Shown: positions 1 through 12,801, counted from the stretch's first letter. The stretch: DNA of 64,000 bases from Zingiber officinale (GCF_018446385.1 NC_055992.1:16400877-16464876), one strand, 5' to 3'. Numbers and translations: made by a program. The notes: generated by a model not told the origin, from the sequence alone.

Positions 1-745
1 ATAAGTAGGTATGGACGATAAATATATCTCCATATAGCTTATAAGACAGGGCGAGAACAAATATTTCAAAAATATTTATAAATAGCTTAATGAAGATATC
101 TGTAGTATGTGATTGTATAACAGGTTTGATAATTTGGTGGGAAGAATATTTCTAGACTCTTCTACAGGCACTAGGCGATAAAGAAGGTACATCTGGGGTA
201 CAAAAAAGATTCCTTAAAAGTTATTTTCTGCAAGTACATGACTTACGTCATCTCACAACAAACTCTAACAAACCGGGGTCCACTTCATGACTACAGAGGT
301 TATATGAAGTGGTATAAAAAGGGGAATCCTCTCCATTGGCCAGGTATGCTCATGCTCACAACACACACAGTCATCTATTGCAAACCTAATTTAGAGTTAT
401 TGTTCATCTTTCTCTTTCTTCTTCTTTCTTCCTTCCACACTAAGAGAGATCACTGACTTGAGCGTCGGAGGGCCTAGCCAGGGATTCCCACCCTAGTCTT
501 AGGTCACTAACAATAGTGTTGGTTTGTCTCTTGTGCGCAGGAAGTCGAGAAAGCTCTAGATCTTGGTGTTTTCCGGTGGATCCTTCCTTTCGTCCTTGGG
601 TCTTCGTATAAGGAGGGTGTTCGGTGACCTTATTCTTCCAGATCCACTTTGGTTTTCTCGGATCGGAAATCCTCAGGTGTTCTTCTTCATCAACAGTAAG
701 TTCTCTCCCCAGATTTCCATTTTGTCAATCTTCTCAGACAGGATT
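1..745 (+). mobile_element. Gypsy-type LTR fragment (truncated at window edge)
   Basis: No gene is seen here. A TATA-like box (TATAAAAAGGGG, about 313-324) is followed by a pyrimidine-rich transcribed leader. Near 456 is the stretch ACTTGAGCGTCGGAG with 'GGGATTCCCACCCTAG' shortly after; this block is typical of the R-U5 part of plant Ty3/Gypsy LTRs. The piece runs from before the window to about 690-745, where similarity to the neighbouring Copia element begins. No coding domain is visible, so the Gypsy call rests on the LTR motif alone. It appears to truncate the Copia element on its right. Confidence 0.5.
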
Positions 746-1039
746 AATTACCTATTCCGATTACCTTAAGGGTTCCGTCGTTGCCGAACGCAACCGACCC
801 TAGGTTCTTGAGTTTCAACTTACTGAATTTCAATCTATCTCCAGTCATATGTCTGGAGCATCCACTATCTAGTATCCATTGATCCAAATCTTTATGTTCC
901 TACATAAGGTATTTGATTTGGGTCAATTTAATAGATTCAGATGATAGTTTGATTGAAATCAACTTAATGTTCCATCTCACCCATTCTAAATGATCAAAAA
1001 CATGGTATCCGGGTGATTGTGAGATGGTATATTAGATTA

Positions 1040-1310
1040 ATTGGGGTTAAGTTAATTTTAGTTAAGTTAATTAAATTAATTAAGTTGAATTAATTATTAA
1101 GTTGAATTAATTAGAATTAAGTTGAATTAATTATTAAGTTGAATTAATTTGAATTAATTATTAAGTTGAATTAATTAGAATTGATGATTAAGTTGAATTA
1201 ATTAGAATTAATTATTAAGTTGAATTAATTAGAATTAATTATTAAGTTGAATTAATTAGATTTAATTTGAATTAATTATTAAGTTGAATTAAGTTGAATT
1301 AATTAGATTT
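1040..1310. repeat. AT-rich minisatellite inside element A
   Basis: Degenerate tandem units built from AATTAATTATTAAGTTG, about 17-27 bp each, repeated roughly ten times. It lies between the gag and protease regions of the old Copia element. The related element has a different AT-rich array at the matching place (21,455-21,680), so this spacer seems prone to array growth. Confidence 0.75.
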
Positions 1311-1989
1311 GACTAGGTTCATCCTAGATCCATCTCACCCGATTCTAGGTTATCAAATAGGGAATTTTAGATAGTTTTGTGAAATGGTTATCTTTAATTT
1401 AGATTATTTCTAAAAATTAATTTACATTTGAGTTAAACTTAGGTTTTTCAAATGGTTAATTAAATATACATTTCGAAGATTGGCTCCCAGGTTGTGGCGA
1501 AGCACTAGGTCTTCTTGGTTATGGGATCATCCACCACTTCTAGACAGAGTCTTTCAAAGAAAATATATATTTAATCTTCCTTTTGAAGCCCCTAGGTTTA
1601 ACTAACCAAGTGTAAATTACATCTTGGTCCTTACACTATCCTAATCTAAACATGCATAATATAAGGAAAATAAATAAACAATCATCAATTAATTTTATCT
1701 ATTTATTAAGATAGTTTTTCTATTGGCTCCCCCTGGATCATAGCCTCGATATGGTCTATCTAGGTAATGTACTTGATCCTTGGGGACCCAATATTGACCA
1801 AGTCCAACTTGATTGACCAAGTTGGACTTAGGTACTCATGCTTGGACTATCTTATTATTTGGTATGTTCACTAAAGTTAGATAGGATCGATATTTATTTT
1901 TAGTTTAAATCCTAATCCGGATCTGTTGTAAATGGCTCTTTGTTTTCCAAGAATTAGGTCAAGGTTCTTGGAGCCCAAAGAAAACCGTT

Positions 1990-3353
1990 CCAATATTTTC
2001 TTCAAATCCTTGACCTGAGTTTTCAGGCTGGAATTTTCTTCCTCAAGCTTTTGGACTTGAGTTGAGTTTCCAGTCTGAACTGGGTCAGCAAGGATTCAAG
2101 GTTAGTCACTTCTTTAAGGGTTGTTATCTCCTTTAGAAGTGACTTGATCCTAATATTTGATTTTGCTAATTTTCGCATTAAATAATTTACTAAATTGTGT
2201 AAACGCGGGATACTTACAACGGGGTCAGGCCCTTCGGAAATGGATACGGATCCGTGGCTTCTCTCGGACTCAGCTTCCGATTCATCCTCGCTTCCAGATT
2301 CATCGATGTAGTCCCAGACCATCATCGTGAGAAAACTCGTCTGTTCGAGTTCTTCGTCGTCGGATTCTTCCGAGGATGACTCATCCCAGGTCGCCTTCAA
2401 AGCCTTCTTTTTCTGTTGCTACTTCTTTGCATCATTTTGATTTGGGCAGTTAGCTTTGATGTGCCGCTTCTGATTGCAATCGTAGCATGTCACTTCGAAT
2501 TTTACCTTTGACTTCGGTTGAGCCTCCTTGGATTGAATTGCCTTCTTGAGGTCCTTCTTGTTGAATCCTTTCTTTTTCTTGTAGAGTTTCCTTACTAAGT
2601 TGATGAGTTCAGTCGTAAGTTCATCGTCTGAGTCAGTTTCTTCTTCTGACTCTAGATCGGTTCTGCGCTTTGATCTTGGTTCGCGCATTCTACAACTAAA
2701 GCTATACCCTTCTCAACCGAGCGTGCATTAATCTGCTGATGCAATTCAAATTCAGAGAAGAGTTCATCTAATTTAATTGAAGATAAGTTCTTGGATACCT
2801 TGTACGCATCTACCATGGATGCCCACAAGGTATTCCTAGGGAAGGCGTTGAGAGCATACCTTATTACATCTCTGTTCTCCACTTTCTATCCTATTGCGTG
2901 GAGTCCATTCAGTAGGTCTTGAATTCTGGCATGAAGCTGGCTTGCTATCTCTCCTTCCTGCATTTTGATATTATATAATTTATTGAAAAGCAAATCTCGC
3001 TTACTTACCTTGGTTTTTGATGTACCCTCATGTAGTTCAATTAGTTTTTCCCATAACTCCTTTGCACTTGAGAATCATCCTACTCTGGTGAGTTCCTCCT
3101 TTGTTAGACCACACTGGAGTATGTAGGTTGTCTTTGCATTTGCTTCTACTTTCTTTATTAGGGATGCGTCATAGTTCTCGTAAGGTATTGGCTTCCCGGC
3201 GCCATCAATTGGAAGTTCGAGTCCTGTCTTGGTGATCATCCAAACTTCGAACTGGGTTTACAAGTATGACTCCATTCTCCCTTTCCAGTAGTCGAAGTCT
3301 TCATCGGAGAAGAGCAGGGGACGGACTGTGTTATAGCCTTCTTGTTGGGTCAT
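1990..3353 (-). pseudogene. gag remnant of element A
   Basis: Minus-strand gag fossil. The N-terminus (MTQQEGYNTVRPLLF, then a DYWKGRM motif) matches the gag start of the element at 23,295. Further on are a leucine-rich gag body, a CCHC-type zinc knuckle region (CYDCNQKRHIKANC, near 2,450-2,500) and an acidic tail with a predicted coiled coil (near 2,050-2,300). Long acidic, coiled-coil Gag C-termini are characteristic of Sireviruses. Broken in several places; not expected to make protein. Confidence 0.75.
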
Positions 3354-3617
3354 TTGAAAACTTGCACACACAAAAATAAAAAAAAAAAATGTTCCAAGAC
3401 TGAGTCTTGGATTAGTAGTGCGGGATGTATAATAAAAGGAAAATGAACTTGAGTGGTGTTGCACCAACTTCAAGCAAAAATCGATTTGAACGAGAAAATA
3501 GATCAGAATATAGCAACTATACTTAATTCCAATCGACTCCAAAAAATTAAAAATACCACGAAAAAGTGCTTGATTGGTGATTTCACCAAATCAAAGCAAC
3601 CCCGCTCTGATACCAAT

Positions 3618-4895
3618 TATTGGATCGAGACCGCGCTAGAGGGGGTGAATAGCACTCGTGCCTTTCACGCCTTTCGGATTCGTAAAACGATTAAGCACAA
3701 TGGAAATAAATAAACAAACATACACAGAAGACTAAGGTATTTACTTGGTTCGGAGCCTGTGGCGACTCCTACTCCAAGGCCCGCGATCATAGATCACTTT
3801 CGGTGGGCAATCACTATCAATCCGAAAATCATTTACAATTCAAGAGTACAAGTACTGAATAAAGAAATATAATACCGACAATACAAAAGAATTGAAGAAC
3901 GAAGTCGTCAGTTGTCGGAGTAGTAGAGTATAGTTGAAGCGTTCGGAGTAGCGTACAAGAGCACAAGTTGTTATGTTCAAAATTGATGATTAAGCTACTT
4001 CCCGAGGCTTCTTTTTATATGCTCCACAAGACTGATCCAGATCCTCAAGTCTCGGGATCAGGTTTGACCCGAGGCGGATCGGTCGACCGATCCCCATGTT
4101 TGGTCGACCGATCAGATGATCTCCTCCTCATCCGATCCGCCCGATCCGCTCGCTCCGCTTCGATCTGGTCAAGTCTTATCCCTGGTTCAGTCAACCGATA
4201 ACCAGGTTCGGTCGACCGATCCCCTAGTCAAGCCTGGTCCACTCATTGGAAATCTGATCTGCGGCTTGGGGGTTCGGTCAACCGATAACCCGATTCGGTC
4301 GACCGATCCCGGTCAATTCTAATCTTGCAGAGAAACGGTTAGAACTATTTTCCTGCAAAATAGAGTTAGAATATAACAGATAATATATAAGTAAGTAAAT
4401 TGATAGTCTTCGGACTGTCCGGTTCTGACTTCAGATTTTTGACCGAAAACCCTAGGTTGAACCGACGCCTACTGTTCCCTCTTATGGGGAACGCGTCCAC
4501 ACCTACTCCACTCAGGAGAAGTTACCTTTTTCTAATTCAGTCCTCCAGACCGACTGGACTTTTGCTCGGCGCTCAAATCTTCCGGTCTTCATGCTGAACA
4601 CCCGCTCCACGACTCGTCCAGACTTCCACCTGGTTCGCGACACCAGGATTTCCACCTAGGGTTACCTCCCCCTAGGATGTTTGCCCGAAGCTTCGACTCG
4701 CCAAGACTTTCCGCATAGGGTTACCACCCCCTAGGACCTAGGGTTACCACCCCCTAGGGTTTTGACTTGCCTAACCGCAGCTAGAACTTTTCTGCAAACT
4801 CATTGAGCATATCAAATAACAAGTAACCTTAACTTTGAATCCTTTTGCCATTATCAAAACTCGAGTTCGATCATCAGATGCTTCCCGCACCAACA
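3618..4895 (-). repeat. 5' LTR of element A
   Basis: A 1.28-kb LTR that aligns from end to end with the LTRs at 15,212-16,529 and 23,551-24,894: same start block (TTGGATCGAGAC, then a G-run and GTGAATAG), same 'GTTACCACCCCCTAGG' array (4,660-4,760) and same end (CGCACCAACA). Its palindrome cluster is different: repeated TCGGTCGACCGAT-type palindromes at about 4,075-4,310, where the relative has GGCGCC-type ones. The primer binding site lies two bases outside its right-hand-element edge near 3,616. Confidence 0.85.
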
Positions 4896-5885
4896 CCTTA
4901 CATGTCGATAAAGATCTCATTGTAGCTCGAGTACAAGTTTCCTTAGACTTGAGGCATTCAAGTCATCTTGGTCATGAAGGCTTATACTTTGATATCTTAA
5001 CAATCATCTCCTAGGAGATGCAAGTTTGGGATGATTGTGTATAAGTTAATATGCCCGAAAGTGTTTGAATAGCCCATAAAGAATTCATCACTCCTTTTTT
5101 AAGGAGACGTATACCCTATGACCTCTTATTAAGATTATTACTCGTAAGTCTTTAACCAAAGTAAAATATATCAAGAGGATGGTCATTTTGGACATGTGTT
5201 TGAGTAATTTGAATCCACATGACAAAGAACTATTACTTGGGTTAGATGTGACGTAATCAGCCTAGTGGGGACTAATAGATAGATCATGTCTTGAACCAAG
5301 TAAGTATTAGATGAGTGAAAGGAATAGAAGTACTAATAACTATAGCTGCTAAATCGTTCAAAATTATTCTAGGATTAACTATGATTTTTTGATTAATTAA
5401 GGATCATAATATACTACTAGGTGTCACTCATGATTGATCTATAATTAACAGTTAATTATGGATAATCAACATAAACCAGGAACCTATTGGGTCACACACA
5501 CTATAAGAATATCTGAAAGATGTAAAATAAGTTTGAGAATTAGATTCTCATATTGATAGAGATTAAATCTAGTAGGACCAGACAAAGGGCAAATGTGGTA
5601 GATATTTGTTGGGATAAAAGTAGAAGTGGTACACGCCTCTTGTACATGAGTTGGATGCACTTTAGTTTAATAATGAACCAAAATTAGTTTGGTTTAGTTA
5701 TAAACTCAAGTTGGTTTAGTTTTAAACTAAATTGGTTTGGTTTTTAAACCAAGCTTATTGTAACCAGATTGGGTTGGCTTAATGGGTACCGATTTGATCT
5801 TGTTTATCAAACTCGGATGGAGATGTATTAATATCCCTACATGGGAGAGAATTAAACATAAATCTTTTAGGGTTTAGGTCTTCTC
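4896..5885. repeat. Unclassified repeat-like sequence
   Basis: No gene is recognised in this 1-kb AT-rich stretch. Its style (alternating blocks such as TTGGTTTAGTT / TTTAAACTAAATTGG at 5,680-5,760) suggests the LTR of another retroelement, continuing at 6,940 after the solo LTR. No ends or target duplications could be fixed, so the class is open. Confidence 0.4.
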
Positions 5886-6939
5886 TATTGGTGCAGTTAG
5901 CACCAATAATCAAACTCAAGTTTTGATGAATGACAAATGAATTAAAGTTAAATATTATGTTTGTCTAACCTCTTTACTAGTGTGCAAAAATTGACAAGTC
6001 TAAAGGACCTAACACTAGGTTGAAGTCTAGATGTGTGATTCTGGCAGGAAGTCAAGCTGGGTTTGTGGGACCTGATAGTTGGTTAAAGTCTAGTTGGGAT
6101 GTTTGATTCTAGACGATTGGTTGAAGTCTAGATATGTGATTTTGGTAGGAAGACCTAGTGGGTCAAGAGGCAAGTCACGAAATTGTAAATGATAAGTGAG
6201 GTAAGTCACTGAAGCAGAGTAATCCAGTGAGGACGAGTCCTAGTGGGACTATAGGCGTTGATCCAGCTTAGATCCATTTTGGAAGTCTAAGTCGAGACCA
6301 TGACTAGATCCTGGTCATAGGAAGATAGGATCTAATTAATAATCATTCTATTTTATATTGTGCTAACTCTATTTTATAGGTTATATTTGATTGTACTAAC
6401 CTTGTAATATAGGAAATCAGATAGCTGGCCAACACACATCAGAGTCCAAGTGCTTGGAATTGGATAGAGTTTTCACCAATAGAGATTCACCAAGGTACGA
6501 CCACGTTAGCGGTCTAGGCACCTGGGGGTCATCCAGGCACCCTGAGTTGGCTATAAAAGAAGCTTTGAATAGAAGCCTTAGAACATCAATTGCTCCGCCT
6601 TTGTACTCATGCGCTGCTCCAAGAAGCTCTCTACGACATCGAAAAGTCGCTCTGACAATCAATACTCAAGCTAATACTCTACTTATTGTCTGTACATTTT
6701 TGTTTATTGCTTTGTACTTAAAGTCATTGTATCTATTCAAGCTTATAGTGGGTTGCCCAATGAAAGCACTCAACAAGTCTGAGCCTTGGAGTAGTAGTCA
6801 AAGACTCCAAACCAAGTAAAAGAAAAAATGTTAGTATTGTTTCTTTTCACTTCCGCTGCATATTCTTTATTTTTCAAAAAAAGTGAACAAGCAAAGCAAC
6901 TAGCGCTATTCACCCCCTCTAGCACTTTACGATCCTACA
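5886..6939 (+). mobile_element. Solo LTR, Copia/Sirevirus-like, with 5-bp TSD
   Basis: A 1,054-bp LTR starting TATTGGTGCAGTTAGCACC and ending CTTTACGATCCTACA. It is flanked by the perfect 5-bp duplication TTCTC (5,881-5,885 and 6,940-6,944). The tail block 'GCGCTATTCACCCCCTCTAGC' style (6,903-6,923) is shared with the other Sirevirus-like LTRs in the window. No internal region is present, as expected after LTR-LTR recombination. It sits inside the unclassified repeat on both sides. Confidence 0.82.
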
Positions 6940-6944
6940 TTCTC

Positions 6945-8092
6945 CTCCTCTCCCTCTCTAGTGCCGCCGATTTCAGTGTCGGCATACCTTGCCATTGATT
7001 TTGACATTGACGCCACTTTCAGTCAATTTTGGCGTCGACGCCGTAGTCGTTGAATTTAGGGCCGCCGATTTCAGTTGAGTCATGGGCTTCTCTCTCGGAT
7101 CACGTCATCTTCTTTTTTTGGCTAGTACTGAAGGGAGACACAACTTGTTGCTCATAGAAAATTATTATGCTTCCACTATATGTTTTTTGAAAACAAATTT
7201 TAAAATGTGCAAAGAAACACCCAATACAAGAAAGACTTGATTTTAGCCTCGAAAAGGTTGTAATTAAGGTTAGTAATTAATTGTCAGGAAATAGAATCGA
7301 TTGGCAAACCCTAAACCTGAAATTTCAAGTTTGCTACTCAAATCGATTGGTCTGATTGATCGAGTAGTGCTAATTAATTGATGCAATCAATTAGCTACTC
7401 ATTTTGAAGAGCATTGTAGGGTTAAAAATTGATTGGTAAATCAATTACCCTAAGGCTAATCAATTAAGGCAATCGATTGGCTATGTTTTTGCTAGAGCAT
7501 AGAAGGTCATGGAATCAATTGAGGTTAAGCCAATCGATCGGGCTAATCGATTGGAAGTATTTTTCAAGAGAACAAAAAATTTCTGAATCGATTGGGTCAA
7601 TTGATTAAAAGCTATCAATCGTTTGGTATGACTCACCAATCGATTAGACATGCGAAAAAGAGTCATTCTGTAGATTTTGAATAGTCGATCTAATGTGACA
7701 ATCAATTGGAGGTAAGACCAAAAGATTGGGAGGTGTTTTTCAACACGAAAGAAACCCTAGAAAAGGGGTTCTCGCGAACATTTCGAGCTGCCAGTTGGTT
7801 CTTGGGTGTTTTGGAGAAGAAGTGTTGCTGCATTTTCCATCATCAAAAAGTAATCTGAAGCAAGAAAAGGTAAACAAAGCAAGGTTTTTCATTATAAAGT
7901 TATTTTCAATTGCATTTGTCTTTGCATTCTCATTTTCTTGTTGTATTCTTGTAAGAACAGCTTATACGAGGCTTCTCCACCTCTGAAAAATTTTTGAGAA
8001 AAAGGTTTTCATAGTGGATGTTGTGTGTGAGTGGACCTTTGGATTATTCATCTTAAGGAGGTGGATACGAAGTAAAACCAAGTGTTAGTATT
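6945..8092 (+). repeat. LTR-like AT-rich region with ATCGAT palindromes
   Basis: No gene is recognised. From about 7,270 to 7,730 there are many copies of CAATCGATTGG-type palindromes and half-sites, and near 7,955-8,060 the block 'CGAGGCTTCTCCACCTCTG' style, which also occurs near the end of the LTR at 47,099-48,357. This looks like a worn 5' LTR belonging to the Copia remnant that follows; its exact ends are not visible. Confidence 0.45.
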
Positions 8093-9870
8093 GTGGAGTA
8101 TCTTTGCTTCAAGTTTTCACTGCAACATCAAGTTCAAAGACTAACAGTGGAAGGTATTTTTAAGGCAAAGAAAGAGGAGGAAGAGACTCTTTCTTGGCAG
8201 CAAAAACCTGGTAAATTAGATTCTTATTGTTTCATTGGTAAGAAAGCTAGTCATGAGCTCAAGAATTGCTATTTTAAATACATTATATGCAAAATTCCTA
8301 ATCATTATAATGAGGATTGCTAGTATAAAGAAAAGGAAGAAAATCATAAAGGGAAAAGATAGTTAATCTTTCAACAAAAGATTATAACAGTAAACTGTAT
8401 GGATGATTATAAATCTAGTAAAAAAATGGTATTGAGATAGTGGTTGTAACAATCATTTAAATGGAAATCAGTCAGCATTTAATGAGATGGATAAAAAGTA
8501 CTTTTCTCATGTTGAACTTGGTGACAGAAAGCAAGTGAAGATTGAAGGAAAAGGAGTTATTGTAGTTCATACAAGTGGAGGTAACAACAAATTTATTTAT
8601 GATGTGCATTATTCTCTTAATATTTCCTAAAAACTTTTGAGTATTGGACAAATGATGAGAAAGGGTTACAAGCTAGCCTTTGGTAATGATAGATGTGAAA
8701 TTTTTGATTAAAAAAATCTAGAGAATAGATTGTTGTCGCGATGCTAACTTCCAATAATTTTAATTTTCCCCTCAATATTAAATCATTTCAAAATACTTCC
8801 TTTAGGAGTAAAAGTGTTGATGAATCTTATGTTTGACATTTGAGATATGGTCATTTGAATCTTAAAATTCTACTGTTATTAAAACAAAAGAATATGTTTA
8901 TTGGACTTTCATAAATTAAGGAATATGAAGCTTGTGAAGATTGCATTTACGTGACATTGCATCGATTTCCATTTCCAAAAACAGCTTGAAGAGCTTAATT
9001 TCCTCTTGAGCTAATGCACGTATATATTTGTGGTCCAACTAAAACTCCTTCTCTCAGCAACAAGAGATATTTTCTTCTCTTTGTTGATGATTTTACTAGT
9101 ATGATTTGAGTTTATATTCTTGAGAAGAAATCTAAATCTTTCACCAAGTTTCTATACTTTAAAACACTTGCCGAAAATCAAAGTGATTGTATTTTAAAGA
9201 CCTTAAGATCATGGAGGAGACTTCACTTACAAGACTTTTCTCAATTATTGCAATGAATAGAGTATTCAAAGACAGCTTACAATCAAATATACACTATAAC
9301 AGAATGTTGTCGAAAGGAAAAAAATAGAATAATTATAGAAATGACCTGAAGCATGTTAAGAGGCAAAGGACTTCCCAATAAATTATGGGTTGAAGCTATA
9401 AATATTGCTATACATATTCTCATTTGTCCTCCTACCAAAGCAATTCAAAATAAAACTCCTTTTGAATGGCTATACATATTCTCATTTGTTCTCCTACCAA
9501 AGCAATTCAAAATAAAACTCCTTTTGAATGGCATAATAGAAACCAATTGTAAGTAAATTTAAGGTTTTTATACTTGTTGCTTATGTTATTCTTCAAAATG
9601 GAGAAATGTTTGATAAAAAGGAGAAAAACTTATTTTCATTGATTATATCATTGAGTCAAATGATTATCCACTTTTCAATCAAATAACTAATCAATTAATG
9701 CTTTCAAGAGATGTGATTTTTCATTAAACAACAATATGGAAATGGGAAAATGAAAAAGTTGTTGGAGTACCTATGAAAGATATATTTTTTTAACCAAAGC
9801 AACAGTAAAAGATGTTGGTTCATTAAGGAGTATAGAAAGTATGTTCCTTGGTAGATATTTATGAATTTTG
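8093..9870 (+). mobile_element. Worn Copia internal region (gag to integrase)
   Basis: A fossil Copia element on the plus strand. In order are a gag zinc-knuckle region (about 8,190-8,320), protease/gag-pre-integrase sequence (about 8,430-8,900; KLLSIGQMMRKGYKLAF), the integrase core start (about 9,010-9,110; LFVDDFTS), and the integrase C-terminal part (about 9,350-9,480; LPNKLWVEAINIA). Reverse transcriptase and RNase H are not found. It is broken with many interruptions and looks old. Lineage beyond Copia is not certain. Confidence 0.75.
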
Positions 9871-10035
9871 TAATATTACATTTTTTTTTACTTGTGAACC
9901 ATAATATTTTGAGGATGTTGTAAAAGGAGAGATACGGAGAAAAAACATGAATGAAAAAGTAAAGAACATTAAAAAAATCATAAGATTTTCCAAAATAATA
10001 TATATAAAAAGAATGATACTCTGTACTGTTGGTGC

Positions 10036-11671
10036 TATTAGTATTAGCCCTAGTACCAATTATGAGATAATTGTAAAGGGCTCATTTTGTATCATATATC
10101 ATTATTAATAAAAGGTAAAGTTGGTTATTATATTTATTCCAGTTCAGTATCGATTGAATAAGTATAATAATACCCTTGGGTAGTAGGTTCTTATCTACAG
10201 TATATCAATTAGTTGAATTGATAGTGAGATATTATAGAGAACACTACTTTTAACTATTCATAGTCGAGCATTAATATACAAGGATAATATTAATACGTTG
10301 AGACTAGCATGTAAGTCAACGGATGACTTAATCTCACAAGTCATGGATATGAGATATCAGATTGACACATGGGTATATATTAGAGAATATATACTGAATG
10401 ACCCGCCATAAGAATATTTCATGGATCATTATATGGGTGTCATAAACAATATCATGTGACTATTGGTATGAATAGTCCTTAGACCTGAAGTCATTACGGT
10501 TCCGTACATAAGGAGCCGTGTATTTTGGTATCGGCAAACATTACCTGTAACAAGGTGGACAATAAAGTTGATCATTGGGTATGTAATAAATTATGCGGAG
10601 GGATGTGAGTGATGTAGATGGGAACTATCCCTTCCATATGACGGAAGCGACATCTGTGGGCCCTTTGATTAATAGGACACACGAAAGCATGGTCATACGC
10701 AAATAAGTTAATATGAGATATTGAGCTTATTTAATTGAGTGTGTCTACTTAGAGATCAAGAAACACAAAGGTTGATAAGAGGATGACACGGCCTATGCCT
10801 CATTGATCAATCTAGATATCAAGGATAGAGGGACCAAGTCATATAAGATAATAGTCATAGACAGGTTAGGTTGGATCTTGACTTTCTCGTCACTTGGGTA
10901 GCAATGATGCCTTACTAGATGCCACTCATTACTTATGTATCTAAATGTTGATTGGGTGCATTGCCAACGTTACGAGAACCTACAGGGTAACACAAAGAAC
11001 AAGTAGATATGGAGATAGGTTCATATGATGGTTTATTGGATTAAGTGTTATCCGAATTGGACTCATTGAGTTAGACTTAAATAGATCTAATTGTTGGATT
11101 GAGTTTAATTCAAACTAGATTCATTGAATTTGAATTGTATAAGAATCAATGGGTTAGACTCATTTGGTGAACTTGAGTTCACCAAGGAAGTTGAATGGTC
11201 AAAATTGAACTATTGGATTGAATGATCAATTTTGAGCCATTGGATTAGAAGATGAAAGGGCAAAACCCTTAGTGTATATATATATATAGCATTTTTGATG
11301 ATATTTTTGAGAGGATGAGAAGGTGAAAAGCCTGTTTGCATTCTTCTTCTTCCTCCTTCCCTCTCTTGGTTGAAATCACCATTGTGGTTGCTAGCACAAC
11401 CTTAAGTGATTTTCATCTCCATCTTGTGAGTTTATGAGACAAATGAAGGTAAGGATTGTTCGTGTGGATACCGTAGAGGCACGAATGTGAGATCATGCTG
11501 TGATCCGAGCTGTCAGGAGATCGTGTACACGCATCAAGGGTATAATCCTATCATGTAACTTAGTATAGATTGTTTTAGCAATGTTTCTTCCCTTTGCATG
11601 GATCTGCTGGATAAAGGATTTAGTTATTTTTCCACTACGCTTTCGCGTGTTTAGCGCGCTAGATCCTTACA
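10036..11671 (+). mobile_element. Solo LTR C inside the 5' LTR of element B
   Basis: A 1,636-bp LTR (TATTAGTATTAGCCC ... CTAGATCCTTACA) inserted nine bases into element B. The perfect 5-bp duplication GGTGC (10,031-10,035 and 11,672-11,676) restores the B LTR start TGTTGGTGC|AATC when the insert is removed. It is related, in opposite orientation, to the LTR at 57,236-63,351: both share the AGCCCTAG start block, the ATATACTGAATGACCCGCCAT block (10,390-10,412) and the GCGGAGGGATG block (10,598). Internal sequence is absent, so it is a solo LTR. Confidence 0.85.
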
Positions 11672-11676
11672 GGTGC

Positions 11677-12739
11677 AATCGACCTAAGTTTGATCGGTAC
11701 GATCATGATTTTGATGTGTGTGTCAAAGAGTTTAAGTTAGGCTTTCATATGTGTTTGATATATATTTTAGTCATGCAGGACTTGGTGAAACACATGAGGA
11801 ACTTGGTGCAGCCAAGTTTGGGAAGCTCATCCAAAGGCTTGGATCCTTGAGTTGGAGAAGGATGATGTGGAAGACATCTGAGGGACCACCGGAAAAGGAG
11901 CAACGAAGTGAAGTTGAAGGAAGTGGACTTCAAGGTAACGTGAAGGATGGCACGGAGAGGAGCCGCGGGCTCGAGTGCATCCGAGGGACGAAGGCCAAGG
12001 AAGAGGGCTTCAAGGGTGACTCCGGAAAGGATGAGTGTGAGTGTGAGTGTGTAATTGGGACCAGTCAACTGATGGAAGTTCAAGTTGACTGGTCCAGTCG
12101 ACTATGCAATCGACTGGGAGCAAACAGAAGCATTATGTTCGCTCAGTCAACAGTGACCAATCGATTGATACTTTTACCAGTCGATTGATAAGTGACCGTC
12201 AGCAAACCGTTAGTACTGTGAAGTAGCCATTGGCTACCTCCAACGGTAGCACCAGCCGACTGATGAAAGTGTCAGTCGACTGGTGCCGAGATGAGTTGAT
12301 ATAATGATCAACTCTCTCCTCTTATTTATAGGAAGGTTTGGGGCATGAAGGAGGTTATTAATGCTTATTGAATAACTCTTAAGTCTTTGCCCAAAGCTAC
12401 CAAGCCTTTCTCTTCCTCCTAAACATAAGTTCCATCTTATAAAAGGAAGAGAGCTTTGTGAGAGGTTGTTCTCCACCGAGAATGAGTAAGATCTAGCCGG
12501 AGATTGTTGGGGACTGATTCACCGAAGGATTAAGGATTCGTCCACCTCAAAGACACACCGTGGAGTAAGAGTAAGCAATCTCTGAATCACGTAAAGGATT
12601 TGTGTTAGTGTTTATATTCTTGTTTGTTTTAATTGTTTTAGTATATTCCGCTACGCAAACTAACCTTGTAGAGAAGAAATCGAATTGGGGGTGACCTAGC
12701 TATCCAACCCCCCTTCTAGCCGGCCACCGATCCCCTACA
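11677..12739 (+). repeat. 5' LTR of element B (main part)
   Basis: Aligns with 24,907-25,934. It contains a cluster of CAGTCGACTG-type palindromes (about 12,060-12,285), a TATA-like TTATAAAAGG (12,436) and the tail 'GGGGGTGACCTAG' to CCCCTACA. The first nine bases of this LTR lie at 10,027-10,035, separated by the solo LTR. The primer binding site starts two bases after its end. Confidence 0.85.
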
Positions 12740-12801
12740 AGTGGTATTAGAACCAGGTTGCCCTTCAACAGACTAATCACCGAGAAGAGCACTTCATCAA
12801 A

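Larger units (their letters stand above)
745..4895 (-). mobile_element. Old, truncated Sirevirus-like Copia element (element A)
   Basis: Fossil element on the minus strand, related to the fuller copy at 15,212-24,894. Reading right to left: a 5' LTR (3,618-4,895), a primer binding site matching initiator-Met tRNA (about 3,600-3,614, TGGTATCAGAG on the minus strand), a gag region with a zinc knuckle (about 1,990-3,353), an AT-rich spacer with a minisatellite, and the start of the protease region (about 745-900; LDSGCSRHMTG-type motif expected from the aligned copy). Most of pol and the 3' LTR are absent, cut off by the Gypsy LTR piece. It is broken with many interruptions and is clearly older than its relative. 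Confidence 0.8.
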
